DNA from: Roseateles terrae
Lineage (GTDB): Bacteria; Pseudomonadota; Gammaproteobacteria; Burkholderiales; Burkholderiaceae_C
Assembly (NCBI RefSeq): GCF_014192155.1
Contig: NZ_JACHXO010000001.1
Location: 1,080,069-1,144,068 of the forward strand
Direction of reading: 5' to 3'
Length of the DNA: 64,000 nucleotides
Part shown: in pieces, positions 50,210-60,158 of the stretch
Layout of the letters: each line of letters opens with the position of its first letter
Numbering within the stretch: the stretch's first letter is position 1
The notes under the pieces: generated by a model
Databases searched by the model: none
Seen by the model: only the letters and a program-made list of their open reading frames with translations
What the model was told of the DNA's origin: nothing
Position numbers and translations under genes: made by a program

Positions 50210-51463
50210 TCAACGGTCAATTTCACCGAACACGATGTCCATCGTGCCGATCACGGCCACCGCGTCAGCGATCATGTGGCCACGCGCCATCTCATCCAGC
50301 GCGGCCAGATGCGAATAGCCCGGAGCGCGGATCTTCAGGCGGTAGGGCTTGTTGGCTCCATCGCTGATCATGTAGATGCCGAATTCGCCCTTCGGATGCT
50401 CCACGCTGGCATACGCCTCGCCCTCGGGGACGCGGAAGCCTTCGGTGAACAGCTTGAAGTGGTGGATCAGCTCTTCCATGCTGCTCTTCATCGCCACGCG
50501 CGACGGAGGGGCCACCTTGTGGTTGTCGGTGATCACCGGACCCGGGTTGGCCTTCAGCCACTTCACGCACTGCTGCACGATGCGGTTGGACTGGCGCATT
50601 TCTTCGACGCGCACCAGATAGCGGTCGTAGGTGTCGCCGTTGGTGCCCACCGGAATGTCGAAGTCCATCTTGGAATAGACGTCGTAGGGCTGGGTCTTGC
50701 GGGTGTCCCACGCAATGCCGGAGCCGCGCAGCATCGGGCCGGTCAGGCCCAGATTCAGGGCACGCTCGGGCGACATCACACCGATGCCGACCGTCCGCTG
50801 CTTCCAGATGCGGTTGTCGGTCAGCAGGGTTTCGTAGTCGTCGACGTTGGCCGGGAACCGGTTGCAGAAGTCTTCGATGAAGTCCAGCATCGTGCCTTGA
50901 CGGTTCTCATTGAGACGGTCAATGGCCTTCTGGTTCTTGATCTTGCTGACCTTGTACTGCGGCATGCTGTCCGGCAGGTCGCGGTAGACGCCGCCCGGAC
51001 GGAAGTAAGCCGCATGCATCCGGGCGCCGGAGACTGCTTCGTACATGTCGAAGATGTCTTCCCGCTCGCGGAAGCAGTAGATCAGGATGTTCATCGCGCC
51101 GCAGTCGATGCCGTGCGCCCCGAGCCACAGCAGGTGGTTCAGGATGCGGGTCAGCTCGGCGAACATCACGCGGATGTACTGGGCGCGCTCGGGCACTTCC
51201 AGGCCCAGCATCTTTTCGATGGCCAGGCAGTAGGCATGCTCGTTGGCCATCATGGACACGTAGTCCAGACGGTCCATGTAGGGCAGCGACTGAATGAAGG
51301 TCTTGGTCTCGGCCAGCTTTTCGGTGGCGCGGTGCAGCAGACCGATGTGCGGGTCGGCGCGCTGGATGACTTCGCCGTCCAGCTCCAGCACCAGACGCAG
51401 CACGCCGTGGGCGGCCGGGTGCTGCGGCCCGAAGTTCAGGGTGTAGTTCTTGATTTCGGCCAT
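50210..51463 (-). CDS. nuoD: NADH-quinone oxidoreductase subunit D
   Basis: 49-kDa type subunit (417 residues) that helps form the quinone site next to cluster N2. The N-terminal [38 protein letters not shown] and the C-terminal [15 protein letters not shown] are characteristic. The nuoC stop is only two bases away, so the pair is probably coupled. Confidence 0.98.
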   Translation of the reverse strand: MAEIKNYTLNFGPQHPAAHGVLRLVLELDGEVIQRADPHIGLLHRATEKLAETKTFIQSLPYMDRLDYVSMMANEHAYCLAIEKMLGLEVPERAQYIRVMFAELTRILNHLLWLGAHGIDCGAMNILIYCFREREDIFDMYEAVSGARMHAAYFRPGGVYRDLPDSMPQYKVSKIKNQKAIDRLNENRQGTMLDFIEDFCNRFPANVDDYETLLTDNRIWKQRTVGIGVMSPERALNLGLTGPMLRGSGIAWDTRKTQPYDVYSKMDFDIPVGTNGDTYDRYLVRVEEMRQSNRIVQQCVKWLKANPGPVITDNHKVAPPSRVAMKSSMEELIHHFKLFTEGFRVPEGEAYASVEHPKGEFGIYMISDGANKPYRLKIRAPGYSHLAALDEMARGHMIADAVAVIGTMDIVFGEIDR

Positions 51464-51465
51464 GA

Positions 51466-52059
51466 TCAGAGTCCGCCGTAGTTGTCTTCGCGGATGACGC
51501 GGGGCGTGATCTCGCGCGGCTCAATGGTCACCGGCTGGTAGACCACCCGCTTCTGTTCCGGGTCGTAGCGCATCTCGACGTGGCCGGTCACCGGGAAGTC
51601 CTTGCGCATCGGATGGCCGATGAAGCCGTAGTCCGTCAGGATGCGGCGCAGGTCTTCGTGACCTTCGAAGATGATGCCGTACAGGTCGAAGGCTTCGCGC
51701 TCGAACCAGTTGGCAGCATTCCAGATCGGGTTGACCGAGGCCACCACCGGGAAGTCGTCTTCCGGGGCGAAGACCTTCAGGCGCAGGCGCCAGTTCTTGT
51801 TGATCGACAGCAGGTGGACCACCACCGCAAAGCGCGGGCCTTCCCAGGCGCCGTCCTTGTAGGCGCTGTAGTCGACGCCGCAGAGGTCAATCAGCTGTTC
51901 AAAGCGCAGTTCGGAATGGTCACGCAGCAGTTTGGCCACGTTGGCATAGTCCTTGGCGGCCACGGTGAGGGTGATCTCACCGAGTTCGCGCTTCAGGGCC
52001 ACGATCTGGCCACCCAGGACGGACTCAAGCGCCGCCTGCAAGGTATCGAGTTTGCTCAT
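51466..52059 (-). CDS. nuoC: NADH-quinone oxidoreductase subunit C
   Basis: 30-kDa type peripheral subunit (197 residues). Hallmark segments are [39 protein letters not shown] and [20 protein letters not shown] near the C-terminus. It is a separate gene, not fused to nuoD as in enterics. Confidence 0.97.
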   Translation of the reverse strand: MSKLDTLQAALESVLGGQIVALKRELGEITLTVAAKDYANVAKLLRDHSELRFEQLIDLCGVDYSAYKDGAWEGPRFAVVVHLLSINKNWRLRLKVFAPEDDFPVVASVNPIWNAANWFEREAFDLYGIIFEGHEDLRRILTDYGFIGHPMRKDFPVTGHVEMRYDPEQKRVVYQPVTIEPREITPRVIREDNYGGL

Positions 52060-52080
52060 GTGCTTGGCTGGCTGAAGTGC

Positions 52081-52557
52081 TTAGCGCGCGATGGTGTTTT
52101 CGCGGCGGATCTTGGCCTGCAGCTGCAGGATGCCGTAGAGCAGCGCCTCGGCCGTCGGGGGACAGCCCGGGACATACACGTCCACCGGCACGATGCGGTC
52201 ACAGCCGCGCACCACCGAGTAGCTGTAGTGGTAGTAGCCACCGCCATTGGCGCAGGAGCCCATGGAGAGCACCCAGCGCGGCTCGGCCATCTGGTCATAC
52301 ACCTTGCGCAAGGCCGGAGCCATCTTGTTGCACAGGGTGCCGGCCACGATCATCAGGTCGGACTGACGGGGGCTGGGGCGGAAGAGCATGCCAAAGCGGT
52401 CGATGTCATAACGGGCAGCACCCGCATGCATCATTTCCACCGCGCAGCAGGCCAGACCGAAGGTCATCGGCCACAGGGAGCCGGTCTTGGACCAGTTCAC
52501 CAGCACGTCGATGGAAGTGGTCAGGAAGCCTTCCTTCATTACGCCTTCGTTACCCAT
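52081..52557 (-). CDS. nuoB: NADH-quinone oxidoreductase subunit B
   Basis: PSST-type subunit holding the terminal cluster N2. The tandem cysteines in [15 protein letters not shown], with GSCANGGG and [11 protein letters not shown], give the four ligands. The start was set to 52557 ([20 protein letters not shown]), giving 158 residues, the normal length; an in-frame ATG at 52584 would add MLSKDWDFD. It is 21 bases before nuoC. Confidence 0.96.
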   Translation of the reverse strand: MGNEGVMKEGFLTTSIDVLVNWSKTGSLWPMTFGLACCAVEMMHAGAARYDIDRFGMLFRPSPRQSDLMIVAGTLCNKMAPALRKVYDQMAEPRWVLSMGSCANGGGYYHYSYSVVRGCDRIVPVDVYVPGCPPTAEALLYGILQLQAKIRRENTIAR

Positions 52558-52673
52558 ATCGAAATCCCAATCTTTCGAAAGCATGGGGTCGGGCGCCCTG
52601 CCCTTCCCCACCGCACCACAGGCCTGCCGGTGTTGCCGGGAGGCCTGCGCACTGTTGGTGGCTCAGCAGCCGG

Positions 52674-53033
52674 TCATTCCCAGTCGAGGGCGCCCTTTTT
52701 CCATTCGTAGGCGAAACCCACGACCAGAATGCCCAGGAACACCATCATCGCCCAGAAGCCGGCAGACCCCACTTCGCGCAGGGACACGGCCCAGGGGAAG
52801 AGGAAGGCGATTTCCAGGTCGAACAGGATGAAGAGAATGGCGACGAGGTAGTAACGCACGTCGAATTTCATTCGCGCGTTTTCAAAGGCCTCGAAGCCGC
52901 ATTCATAAGGGGAGTTTTTGGCCTCGTCAGGACGACGGGGGCCGAGCAGGAAGCCGAGAACCTGGGGTGCGATACCCACCACGGCGCCGACCAGAATGAA
53001 AAGGATGACGGGCAGGTATTGTTCCAGGCTCAC
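52674..53033 (-). CDS. nuoA: NADH-quinone oxidoreductase subunit A
   Basis: Three-helix membrane-arm subunit (119 residues), first gene of the nuo operon. The conserved loop [20 protein letters not shown] lies between helices 1 and 2. A 116-base gap separates it from nuoB. Confidence 0.97.
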   Translation of the reverse strand: MSLEQYLPVILFILVGAVVGIAPQVLGFLLGPRRPDEAKNSPYECGFEAFENARMKFDVRYYLVAILFILFDLEIAFLFPWAVSLREVGSAGFWAMMVFLGILVVGFAYEWKKGALDWE

Positions 53034-53399
53034 GACGTTGCTCTTCGCTTGATGCCGGAAGGACAGTCAACGCAGGTCATGCACTGCAGGCCTGTAAGAA
53101 CCACAGGCAATGCAGGTACCCGACAGACAGCCCCATTCCGAACAGGTTTCCAACGGGTCACCGAGCGTCATCCGGTGCGAAGAAACCTCCGCCGCCGGAA
53201 CTCGGCAAACTTTCGGCAAAAACAACGGGCGCGCCGTGAGCGATAACGATGTATCGCCTACGGACCGCGCCCGCCTCGTCTTCTCAACCTTCCAAACTAC
53301 ACCCGTAATTCAGAAGCCTCGAAGACATCCACCTGCGTTCAGTTTCAAGAAACCCGGCTTTGGGGCTAGGTCTGGATACCTTGGCAGGCCGATTGATTC
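53034..53399 (-). promoter_or_regulatory. nuo operon leader/promoter region with hairpin
   Basis: This 366-base stretch between tRNA-Leu and nuoA contains no convincing gene and must carry the nuo promoter. The clearest structure is an imperfect hairpin at 53084-53115, CTGCAGGCCTGT against ACAGGCAATGCAG, close to nuoA. No confident -35/-10 pair could be placed. Confidence 0.5.
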
Positions 53400-53484
53400 T
53401 GGTGCCGACGGCGAGACTCGAACTCGCACAGCTTTCGCCACTACCCCCTCAAGATAGCGTGTCTACCAATTTCACCACGTCGGC
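53400..53484 (-). tRNA. tRNA-Leu (anticodon GAG)
   Basis: The minus strand folds as a class II tRNA of 85 bases. The acceptor stem is GCCGACG/CGTCGGC, with CCA encoded. The anticodon stem CTATC/GGTAG encloses loop TTGAGGG with anticodon GAG. A long variable arm and the T-loop GTTCGAGTC follow. The anticodon reads CUC/CUU leucine codons. It lies between secG and nuoA, as in related Burkholderiales. A -10-like TATAGAAT with a GC-rich discriminator lies at 53540-53547, but no good -35 was found. Confidence 0.97.
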
Positions 53485-53617
53485 TTATGTCACCTCTCAG
53501 TGACTTTGTCTTGACGGCTCGCGTTTCAGACAGCCTCGCATTCTATACCGCTTTCTGAACCTCAATAGTGATCTGAAGCGATTTTGTCGAGAAGCTTACG
53601 CCAGCCGCCCACTTCGA

Positions 53618-54019
53618 TCAGTTCGATGCGGCCGAGGCAGGTGCCACCGGAGACAGTGCAGCGCCCGGGACCACGTCAGCGGACGATGCGGCAGGGGCTG
53701 CGGCAGACGCCGGCAGCGCGGGGGCAGCCCCTTGCTCCAGCAGACGCTCGGCGGCGGTGGAACCGCCCAGACCCGACTCGCGATGGCTGCTCATATAGGC
53801 CAGGGCCAGTGTGCAGACAAAGAAGATCGTAGCTGCGATTGCGGTGCTGCGCGAGAGGAAGTTGGCACTTCCCGTGGCACCAAAGAGACTGCCCGAGGCA
53901 CCGCTGCCAAAGGAAGCGCCCATGTCAGCGCCCTTGCCGTGCTGCACCAGCACCAGACCGATCATCGCCAGGGCAGCAATCAGCTGCAGCACCAGCACCA
54001 GATTCATCAACACTTGCAT
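53618..54019 (-). CDS. secG: Preprotein translocase subunit SecG
   Basis: Small SecYEG component with two membrane helices (133 residues). The N-terminal helix LNLVLVLQLIAALAMIG-like segment leads into VLVQHGKGADMGASFGSGAS and GATGSANFLSR, the family core. The C-terminal ~50 residues are an Ala/Pro/Ser tail longer than in enteric SecG. It lies 44 bases after tpiA on the same strand. Confidence 0.96.
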   Translation of the reverse strand: MQVLMNLVLVLQLIAALAMIGLVLVQHGKGADMGASFGSGASGSLFGATGSANFLSRSTAIAATIFFVCTLALAYMSSHRESGLGGSTAAERLLEQGAAPALPASAAAPAASSADVVPGAALSPVAPASAASN

Positions 54020-54063
54020 TTGCTTCTTTCTCCAGAACCCTTTTGGACCTTCAGCCGGTGGAT

Positions 54064-54804
54064 TCAGCCGGCAGCACGGCAGATCGCCGCAAAATCAGCA
54101 GCCTTCAATGCGGCGCCTCCGATGAGGCCGCCGTCGATATCGGGCTGGGCAAACAGTTGGGTCGCATTGTCCGGCTTGACGCTGCCTCCGTAGAGGATCT
54201 GCATCTGGTCGGCCTTCTGCGTGGCCGCCTTGAGCTGCTGACGCAGCAGCGCATGCACATGCTGCGCCTGCTCCGGCGTGGCCGTCAGACCGGTGCCAAT
54301 CGCCCAGACCGGCTCATACGCCACCACGATTTCCCCGATGCAATGCGTCAGGGTGTGGATGACCGCGGCCAGTTGGCGCTTGACGACTTCTTCGGTACGC
54401 CCCGCTTCGCGCTCGGCCAGCGTCTCGCCCACACAGACGATGGGCGTGATGCCATGCGCCAGCGCAGCCTTGGCCTTGTCGGCCACCAGCGGGTCGCTTT
54501 CCTGGTGATAGGCGCGACGCTCGGAGTGACCCACGATGACATAACGGCAGCCGATGTCCGCCAGCATGGCTGAGGACACCTCGCCGGTGTAGGCGCCCTG
54601 CTCGTGTGCCGAGCAATCCTGGGCGCCATACGCCACCCGCTGACCGGTCAAGGCCAGCGCGGTTTCAGTGATGTAGGGGAACGGCACGCACACGGCCACC
54701 TGGGCGTTCCAGGGACCGGCTTCCTTGAGGCCTGCCAGCAGCACGGCATTGGATGCACGGGTGCCATGCATCTTCCAGTTGCCCACTACCAGTTTCTTGC
54801 GCAT
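54064..54804 (-). CDS. tpiA: Triosephosphate isomerase
   Basis: Interconverts dihydroxyacetone phosphate and glyceraldehyde 3-phosphate. 246 residues from the ATG at 54804 ([14 protein letters not shown]). The catalytic Lys is in GNWKMHG, the His in IVGHSERR, the Glu in [10 protein letters not shown] and the phosphate loop in YGGSVKPDN. The ATG overlaps the TGA of the quinone oxidoreductase gene (TGATG). Confidence 0.98.
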   Translation of the reverse strand: MRKKLVVGNWKMHGTRASNAVLLAGLKEAGPWNAQVAVCVPFPYITETALALTGQRVAYGAQDCSAHEQGAYTGEVSSAMLADIGCRYVIVGHSERRAYHQESDPLVADKAKAALAHGITPIVCVGETLAEREAGRTEEVVKRQLAAVIHTLTHCIGEIVVAYEPVWAIGTGLTATPEQAQHVHALLRQQLKAATQKADQMQILYGGSVKPDNATQLFAQPDIDGGLIGGAALKAADFAAICRAAG

Positions 54805-55811
54805 CAATGCTTCTCCGTCTTGGTGTGCCAGCGCAGCACAATCTTGCCGACATGCTCGCCGGACTCCATCAGTGCATGGGCCTTGGCCGCTTCGGCAGCC
54901 GGCAACTGGCGGTACAGCACTGGCTGGATCTTGCGCTGCTCCAGCAGCGGCCACACCCGTTCACGCAACGCCTTGGCGATGCCGGCCTTGAAGGCCAGCG
55001 AGCGCGGACGCAGCGTGGAGCCGGTGACCGTGAGGCGCCTGCGCAGCACCTGGCCGGCGTCGAAGCCCGCCTGCACCCCGCCCTGCACCGCAATGATCAC
55101 CGCACGGCCGTCATCGGCCAGGCATTCGACATTGCGAGCGACGTAGGCGCCCGCCACCATGTCCAGGATCACATCCACGCCGCGGCCCTCGGTGAAGGTC
55201 TTCACCTCCGCCACGAAGTCCTGCTCGCGGTAGTTGATCGCATGGTCGGCACCGAGCGCGACGCAGGCTTTGGCCTTGTCATCGCTGCCTACCGTCACCA
55301 GCACCTGCGAGCCCAGCGCCTTGGCCAGTTGAATGGCCGTGACACCAATGCCGCTGCTGCCGCCATGCACCAGCAGGGTTTCGCCTGGCTGCAGCTGCGC
55401 ACGCTCGAAGACATTGCTCCACACCGTGAAGAAGGTCTCCGGCAGGCTGGCAGCCTCTTCCATGCTCCATCCAGCGGGTACCGGCAGGCACTGCGCCACC
55501 GGCGCCACGCACAGCTCGGCATAACCGCCACCCGCCACCAGCGCACAGACCGCGTCGCCGACCTGAAGACCCGCGGCCTTCAGGGCGTCGGCATCGCCGG
55601 CTTCGATGACACCCGCCACCTCCAGACCGGGGAGATCACTCGCTCCCGGTGGTGGTGGGTAGGCGCCCTTGCGTTGCAGGACATCCGGCCGGTTGATGCC
55701 GTAGGCCGCGACACGGATCAGCGCTTCCCCGACCCCGGCGACGGGATCAGGACGCTCGACCAGCTGCAGAACCTCCGGCCCGCCGGGCTGGCTGATGGCG
55801 ATGGCTTTCAT
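54804..55811 (-). CDS. NAD(P)H-quinone oxidoreductase, zinc-free MDR family
   Basis: 335 residues, of the PIG3/QOR type. The catalytic N-terminal domain has [20 protein letters not shown] and [14 protein letters not shown]. The Rossmann domain has [20 protein letters not shown]. Zinc ligands of classical alcohol dehydrogenases are absent. It reduces quinones or enals one-electron-wise with NADPH by family analogy. It lies six bases after pnp and is coupled to tpiA. Confidence 0.93.
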   Translation of the reverse strand: MKAIAISQPGGPEVLQLVERPDPVAGVGEALIRVAAYGINRPDVLQRKGAYPPPPGASDLPGLEVAGVIEAGDADALKAAGLQVGDAVCALVAGGGYAELCVAPVAQCLPVPAGWSMEEAASLPETFFTVWSNVFERAQLQPGETLLVHGGSSGIGVTAIQLAKALGSQVLVTVGSDDKAKACVALGADHAINYREQDFVAEVKTFTEGRGVDVILDMVAGAYVARNVECLADDGRAVIIAVQGGVQAGFDAGQVLRRRLTVTGSTLRPRSLAFKAGIAKALRERVWPLLEQRKIQPVLYRQLPAAEAAKAHALMESGEHVGKIVLRWHTKTEKH

Positions 55812-55817
55812 GACGAC

Positions 55818-57950
55818 TTACTCGCCAGCGCCTTCCGAGTGGCCTTGCGCAGGCGCATCGCGGTCCAGCAGGGCCTTCATCGACAGCTTGATGCGGCCCT
55901 TCTCGTCCGTTTCCAGCACCTTGACCTTGACGATCTGGCCTTCGCTCAGGAAGTCGGTCACCTTCTCCACGCGCTGGTGGGCGATCTGGCTGATGTGCAG
56001 CAGACCGTCCTTGCCCGGGAGGATGTTGACCAGCGCGCCGAAGTCCAGGATCTTGGTGACCGGGCCTTCGTAGACCTTGCCCACTTCCGCTTCAGCGGTG
56101 ATTTCCTCGATGCGCTTCTTGGCCTGTTCTGCCCTGGCGCCGTCGGTGGAAGCGATGGTGATGGTGCCGTCTTCCGCGATGTCGATCTGCGTACCGGTTT
56201 CTTCGGTCAGCGCGCGGATGGTGGCGCCGCCCTTGCCGATCACGTCACGGATCTTCTCCGGATTGATCTTCATCGAGTACAGACGCGGCGCGAACTGCGA
56301 GATCTCGGTGTTGGCCGAACCCATGGCGCCGACCATCTTGTCCAGGATGTGCAGACGGGCTTCCTTGGCCTGAGCCAGGGCGACCTGCATGATTTCCTTG
56401 GTGATGCCCTGGATCTTGATGTCCATCTGCAGGGCGGTGATGCCGGCCGTGGTACCGGCCACCTTGAAGTCCATGTCACCCAGGTGATCTTCGTCACCCA
56501 GGATGTCGGTCAGCACGGCGAAGCGGTTGGCGTCCTTGATCAGGCCCATGGCGATACCGGCCACATGCGCCTTCAGGGGCACGCCGGCATCCAGCAGCGA
56601 CAGGCAGCCGCCGCAGACCGAAGCCATCGACGACGAGCCGTTCGACTCGGTGATTTCCGACACCACACGGATGGAGTACGGGAAGTCTTCCTTGGTCGGC
56701 AGCACGGCCACCAGGGCGCGCTTGGCCAGACGGCCGTGGCCGATTTCACGACGCTTGGGGCTGCCCACGCGACCGGTTTCGCCGGTGGCGAACGGGGGCA
56801 TGTTGTAGTGCAGCATGAAGCGCTCGGAGTACTCACCGGCCAGGGCGTCGATCACCTGGGCATCGCGGTCGGTACCGAGGGTGGCCGCGACCAGGGCCTG
56901 GGTTTCACCGCGGGTGAACAGGGCCGAGCCGTGGGCGCGCGGCAGCACGCTGTTGCGGATCTCGATGGGACGCACGGTGCGGGTGTCGCGACCGTCGATG
57001 CGCGGCTCGCCGGCCAGGATCTGGCTGCGGACGATGCGGGCTTCGATGTCGAACAGCAGGCCGTCGACTTCGACGCCGTCGAATTCAACGTTCTCGGCGG
57101 TCAGGGCTTCCTTGACCTTGGCATAAGCCTCGCGGCAAGCCTGGGTGCGAGCCTGCTTGGAACGGATCTGGTAGGCAGCGCGCAGCGGCTCTTCCGCCAG
57201 AGCGGCAACCTTGGCGATGAACGGCTCGTTCTTGGCCGGAGCGACCCAGTTCCAGGACGGCTTGCCGGCTTCGCGCACCAGTTCGTTGATGGCGTTGATG
57301 GCAATCTTGCCTTGCTCGTGGCCATAGACCACAGCGCCCAGCATGACGTCTTCGGTCAGCTGGTCGGCTTCGGATTCCACCATCAGCACGGCGGCTTCGG
57401 TACCGGCCACCACCAGGTCCAGCTTGGACTCGGTCAGCTGGGTCTTGCCGGGGTTCAGCACATATTCGCCGTTGACATAACCCACGCGGGCAGCGCCGAT
57501 CGGGCCATTGAACGGGATGCCGGACACGGCCAGGGCCGCGCTGGTGGCGATCATGGCGGCGATGTCGGCCTGCACTTCCGGATTCAGCGACAGGGTGTGG
57601 ATCACCACCTGCACTTCATTGAAGAAGCCTTCCGGGAACAGCGGGCGGATCGGACGGTCGATCAGGCGGGAGGTCAGGGTCTCCAGTTCGCTGGGACGGC
57701 CTTCACGCTTGAAGAAGCTGCCGGGGATCTTGCCGGCGGCGTAGGTCTTTTCCAGGTAGTCGACCGTCAGGGGGAAGAAGTCCTGACCTGCCTTGGCTTC
57801 GGTACGGGCGACCACGGTGGCCAGCACCACGGTGTCTTCGATGTTCACCAGCACGGCACCGGTGGCTTGACGGGCGATTTCACCCGTTTCCATCGTGACC
57901 TGATGGGCACCCCATTGGAAGCTCTTGACGACTTTGTTGAACATGCTCAT
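55818..57950 (-). CDS. pnp: Polyribonucleotide nucleotidyltransferase (PNPase)
   Basis: 3'-5' phosphorolytic exoribonuclease (710 residues) of the RNA degradosome. Two RNase PH domains flank an alpha-helical linker; the first shows [20 protein letters not shown] and the second the catalytic Asp region ([20 protein letters not shown]). A KH domain ([20 protein letters not shown]) and an S1 domain ([20 protein letters not shown]) end the chain. It lies downstream of rpsO with a hairpin between, as in E. coli. Confidence 0.98.
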   Translation of the reverse strand: MSMFNKVVKSFQWGAHQVTMETGEIARQATGAVLVNIEDTVVLATVVARTEAKAGQDFFPLTVDYLEKTYAAGKIPGSFFKREGRPSELETLTSRLIDRPIRPLFPEGFFNEVQVVIHTLSLNPEVQADIAAMIATSAALAVSGIPFNGPIGAARVGYVNGEYVLNPGKTQLTESKLDLVVAGTEAAVLMVESEADQLTEDVMLGAVVYGHEQGKIAINAINELVREAGKPSWNWVAPAKNEPFIAKVAALAEEPLRAAYQIRSKQARTQACREAYAKVKEALTAENVEFDGVEVDGLLFDIEARIVRSQILAGEPRIDGRDTRTVRPIEIRNSVLPRAHGSALFTRGETQALVAATLGTDRDAQVIDALAGEYSERFMLHYNMPPFATGETGRVGSPKRREIGHGRLAKRALVAVLPTKEDFPYSIRVVSEITESNGSSSMASVCGGCLSLLDAGVPLKAHVAGIAMGLIKDANRFAVLTDILGDEDHLGDMDFKVAGTTAGITALQMDIKIQGITKEIMQVALAQAKEARLHILDKMVGAMGSANTEISQFAPRLYSMKINPEKIRDVIGKGGATIRALTEETGTQIDIAEDGTITIASTDGARAEQAKKRIEEITAEAEVGKVYEGPVTKILDFGALVNILPGKDGLLHISQIAHQRVEKVTDFLSEGQIVKVKVLETDEKGRIKLSMKALLDRDAPAQGHSEGAGE

Positions 57951-58136
57951 TGCATCTCCTCAGATAAACAACCGCACACGGCGCGGCTCAACCGGGAGTG
58001 AAACTGGGTTTGGCGGGATGCCATTCCAGCGTGACTGCGGCCAGAACCGCGAATCACCCTGGAATGACACAGCAGCGCCACGTCAGTCCCGACTCCAAAA
58101 GACCTCTCGGCAGACAACACTTTGCACGAGACGTCA

Positions 58137-58179
58137 GAAAGAACAAAGAGCCTGTTGGCATCGATCCAGACAGGCTCTT
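58137..58179 (-). terminator. Hairpin between rpsO and pnp, terminator or processing site
   Basis: On the minus strand AAGAGCCTGT and ACAGGCTCTT form a perfect 10-base-pair stem around a 14-base loop, followed by the T-rich TGTTCTTTC. It starts 16 bases after the rpsO stop. In E. coli the same interval carries the rpsO terminator and RNase III cleavage sites that control pnp. Confidence 0.85.
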
Positions 58180-58195
58180 CATTCACAGGCGATGA

Positions 58196-58465
58196 TTACT
58201 TACGCAGACCCAGCTTCTGGATCAGAGCGGTGTAGCGGTCAGCGTCCTTCTTCTTCAGATAGGCCAGCAGGCTCTTGCGCTGGTTGACCATCTTCAGCAG
58301 ACCGCGACGGCCGTGGTGATCCTTGGCGTGCAGCTTGAAGTGGGGGGTCAGCTCGTTGATACGGGCGGTCAGCAGAGCCACTTGGACTTCGGGAGAACCC
58401 GTGTCGTTGGCGCTACGTGCGTTGGCCTTGACGATGTCGGCCTTGCTCAGATCGGCGATTGCCAT
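58196..58465 (-). CDS. rpsO: 30S ribosomal protein S15
   Basis: 89 residues from the ATG at 58465. Family core: [40 protein letters not shown] and the C-terminal [12 protein letters not shown]. It binds 16S rRNA in the platform of the small subunit. In related bacteria it autoregulates translation. The 282 bases between this start and the hmp stop contain no other gene and presumably the rpsO promoter. Confidence 0.98.
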   Translation of the reverse strand: MAIADLSKADIVKANARSANDTGSPEVQVALLTARINELTPHFKLHAKDHHGRRGLLKMVNQRKSLLAYLKKKDADRYTALIQKLGLRK

Positions 58466-58747
58466 GATGCGTTCCTTGTTCCGGATTGAATTCGGAAGGT
58501 CCGCCGGCGGGATGCCACACCGTGAAAAAGCCTCGCACCTGCCGCCAAAGCGATGACGCCAAGGCATACAAGCGGGACCCTGCCACACTGGCGCCAAGCA
58601 CCGCCGCCTGACAAGGCTGCAGCACTGAAGCGCGCGGTTTCCGAGAGGGACTTGCGGACACAGGTGAAACCGACCCGTGCCGTGCTCGCTGTTCTGCCGC
58701 GCCAGACCATGAGCCCGGAGCAACAAAACAGGCGGAGTATAGCCTAG

Positions 58748-59929
58748 TCAGGCGGCGAGGTCTTCCAGGGGGCCGAAGAACTCGTAACGGACTTGGCCCG
58801 CGGGGATCTCCAGCGCCCGGGCGCTGGCCAGCACTTGCTGCATGAAGGGTTTGGGACCGAGGAAATACAGGTCCACATTCCGGTCCTGCGGCAGCAACTC
58901 GGCCAGCAGTTCGGTGCTCAGACGACCCACGCGGTGCGGCGCGCATTCGGGGCGCGGCTGATCATACAGATAGGTTGGCTGCACGTTCGGGTGGGCCTGG
59001 GCCAGCGCATCCACCCGGCTGCGGAAGGCATGCACGCCGCTGTGCTGGGCCGCGTGAATGAAGTGCACCGGGCGGCCGCTGGCCGCCACTGCCTCCAGCA
59101 TACTCATCGCAGGCGTCACCCCCACCCCGGCGGTGACCAGCACCAGCGGCCGCGGAGACTCGACGTCCAGCAAGAAGTCACCGCAGGGCGGTAGCGCCCG
59201 CACGTCATCACCGACCGCCAGATGGTCGTGCAACCAGTTCGACACCCGGCCGCCGACTTCGCGTTTGACGCTGATGCGATACCAGCCGCGACCCGGGGCG
59301 TCGGACAGGGAGTAGTTGCGCCGCACATCCCTGCCGTCGATATGCAGCACCAGCGTCAAGTACTGGCCGGGCTGATAGTCCATCAGGGGGCTGCCATCAG
59401 CAGATGCGAAGTAGAACGAGGTAATGATGTCGCTTTCGGCTTCCTTGCGAATCAGGCGCAGGCGCCGCTCCCCGCGCCAGCCGCCTGAAGCCGCAGCGTT
59501 GGCGGCGTAGACCTGCTCTTCAGCGTCGATCAACAGCTGCGCCAGGGCCCCGTAGGCCTGTGCCCAGGCATCCAGCACTGCATCGGTGGCCACCTCGCCG
59601 AGCACGGTACGGATGGCCCGCAGCAGGCATTGACCGACGATCGGATAGTGCTCCGGCAACACACCCAGCGCCGCATGCTTCTGAATGATGCGCGGCAGCG
59701 CCGGCGCAATGGCGTCGAGCTGGTCGATATGGGTGGCATACGCAAGCACGGCCCCCGCCAGGGCCCGGGCCTGCGTTCCATGGGCCTGATGCGCTTCGTT
59801 GAAGAAGGCCTTGAGCTCGGGATGCTCCGCCAGCATGGAGGCGTAGAAATGACGGGTGATGTCTTCGCCTCGTTCTCGAAGAAGCGGGACAGTGGCTTTG
59901 ATGAGGGCGACGGTGCTGGTCGAAAACAT
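58748..59929 (-). CDS. hmp: Flavohemoglobin, nitric oxide dioxygenase
   Basis: Detoxifies nitric oxide to nitrate using O2 and NADH. 393 residues from the ATG at 59929, preceded by AGGAG. The globin domain (1-~140) keeps Tyr29, Gln53 and the proximal His85 (QKHAALGVLP) at the positions known in E. coli Hmp. The FAD domain has YQPGQYLTL and RRNYSLSD; the NAD domain has VTAGVGVTPAMSMLEAV and YFLGPKPFMQQ. It is divergent from a NorR-type activator with a sigma-54 promoter in front. Confidence 0.97.
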   Translation of the reverse strand: MFSTSTVALIKATVPLLRERGEDITRHFYASMLAEHPELKAFFNEAHQAHGTQARALAGAVLAYATHIDQLDAIAPALPRIIQKHAALGVLPEHYPIVGQCLLRAIRTVLGEVATDAVLDAWAQAYGALAQLLIDAEEQVYAANAAASGGWRGERRLRLIRKEAESDIITSFYFASADGSPLMDYQPGQYLTLVLHIDGRDVRRNYSLSDAPGRGWYRISVKREVGGRVSNWLHDHLAVGDDVRALPPCGDFLLDVESPRPLVLVTAGVGVTPAMSMLEAVAASGRPVHFIHAAQHSGVHAFRSRVDALAQAHPNVQPTYLYDQPRPECAPHRVGRLSTELLAELLPQDRNVDLYFLGPKPFMQQVLASARALEIPAGQVRYEFFGPLEDLAA

Positions 59930-59960
59930 GCGGAACTCCTTGTGTTGACGGAGGTGGGTT

Positions 59961-59977
59961 CTCAACATTCGTGCCAG
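59961..59977 (-). promoter_or_regulatory. Sigma-54 (-24/-12) promoter of hmp
   Basis: The minus strand reads CTGGCACGAATGTTGAG. This matches the sigma-54 consensus YTGGCACGNNNNTTGCW at every fixed position except the A in place of C after TTG. It lies 32 bases before the hmp ATG, leaving a short leader. Confidence 0.85.
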
Positions 59978-60028
59978 CGACGGCCGGGTCGCCAAGTCCT
60001 TGATCTGGCTGGTGTTTTTGAAAGTGTG

Positions 60029-60105
60029 GTTTGATAAACAACGCACAAAGGTTGTTTCGCATACAACACAAACACTGCCAGCAGCGTGGATGTTGTGTTT
60101 TGAAC
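60029..60105. promoter_or_regulatory. Three NorR-type enhancer sites, GT-N7-AC
   Basis: Three inverted sites match the NorR core GT-N7-AC: GTTTGATAAAC (60029-60039), GTTGTTTCGCATACAAC (60051-60067, with perfect five-base arms around the core) and GTGTTTTGAAC (60095-60105). They lie 50-130 bases upstream of the hmp sigma-54 promoter. Three such sites are known in the E. coli norR-norV region, where they support hexamer assembly. Confidence 0.75.
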
Positions 60106-60158
60106 CACATTGAGCGTGGTCGCTCCGACAGCCCCTTCCCCGTCCAACGAAGCAACAA

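Noticed and set aside
54753-58001. Very long open frame (over 1000 codons) on the plus strand opposite tpiA, the oxidoreductase and pnp
   Set aside because: It is antisense to three certain genes; its translation is His/Gln/Asp-rich low-similarity sequence, as expected from the complement of high-GC codons.
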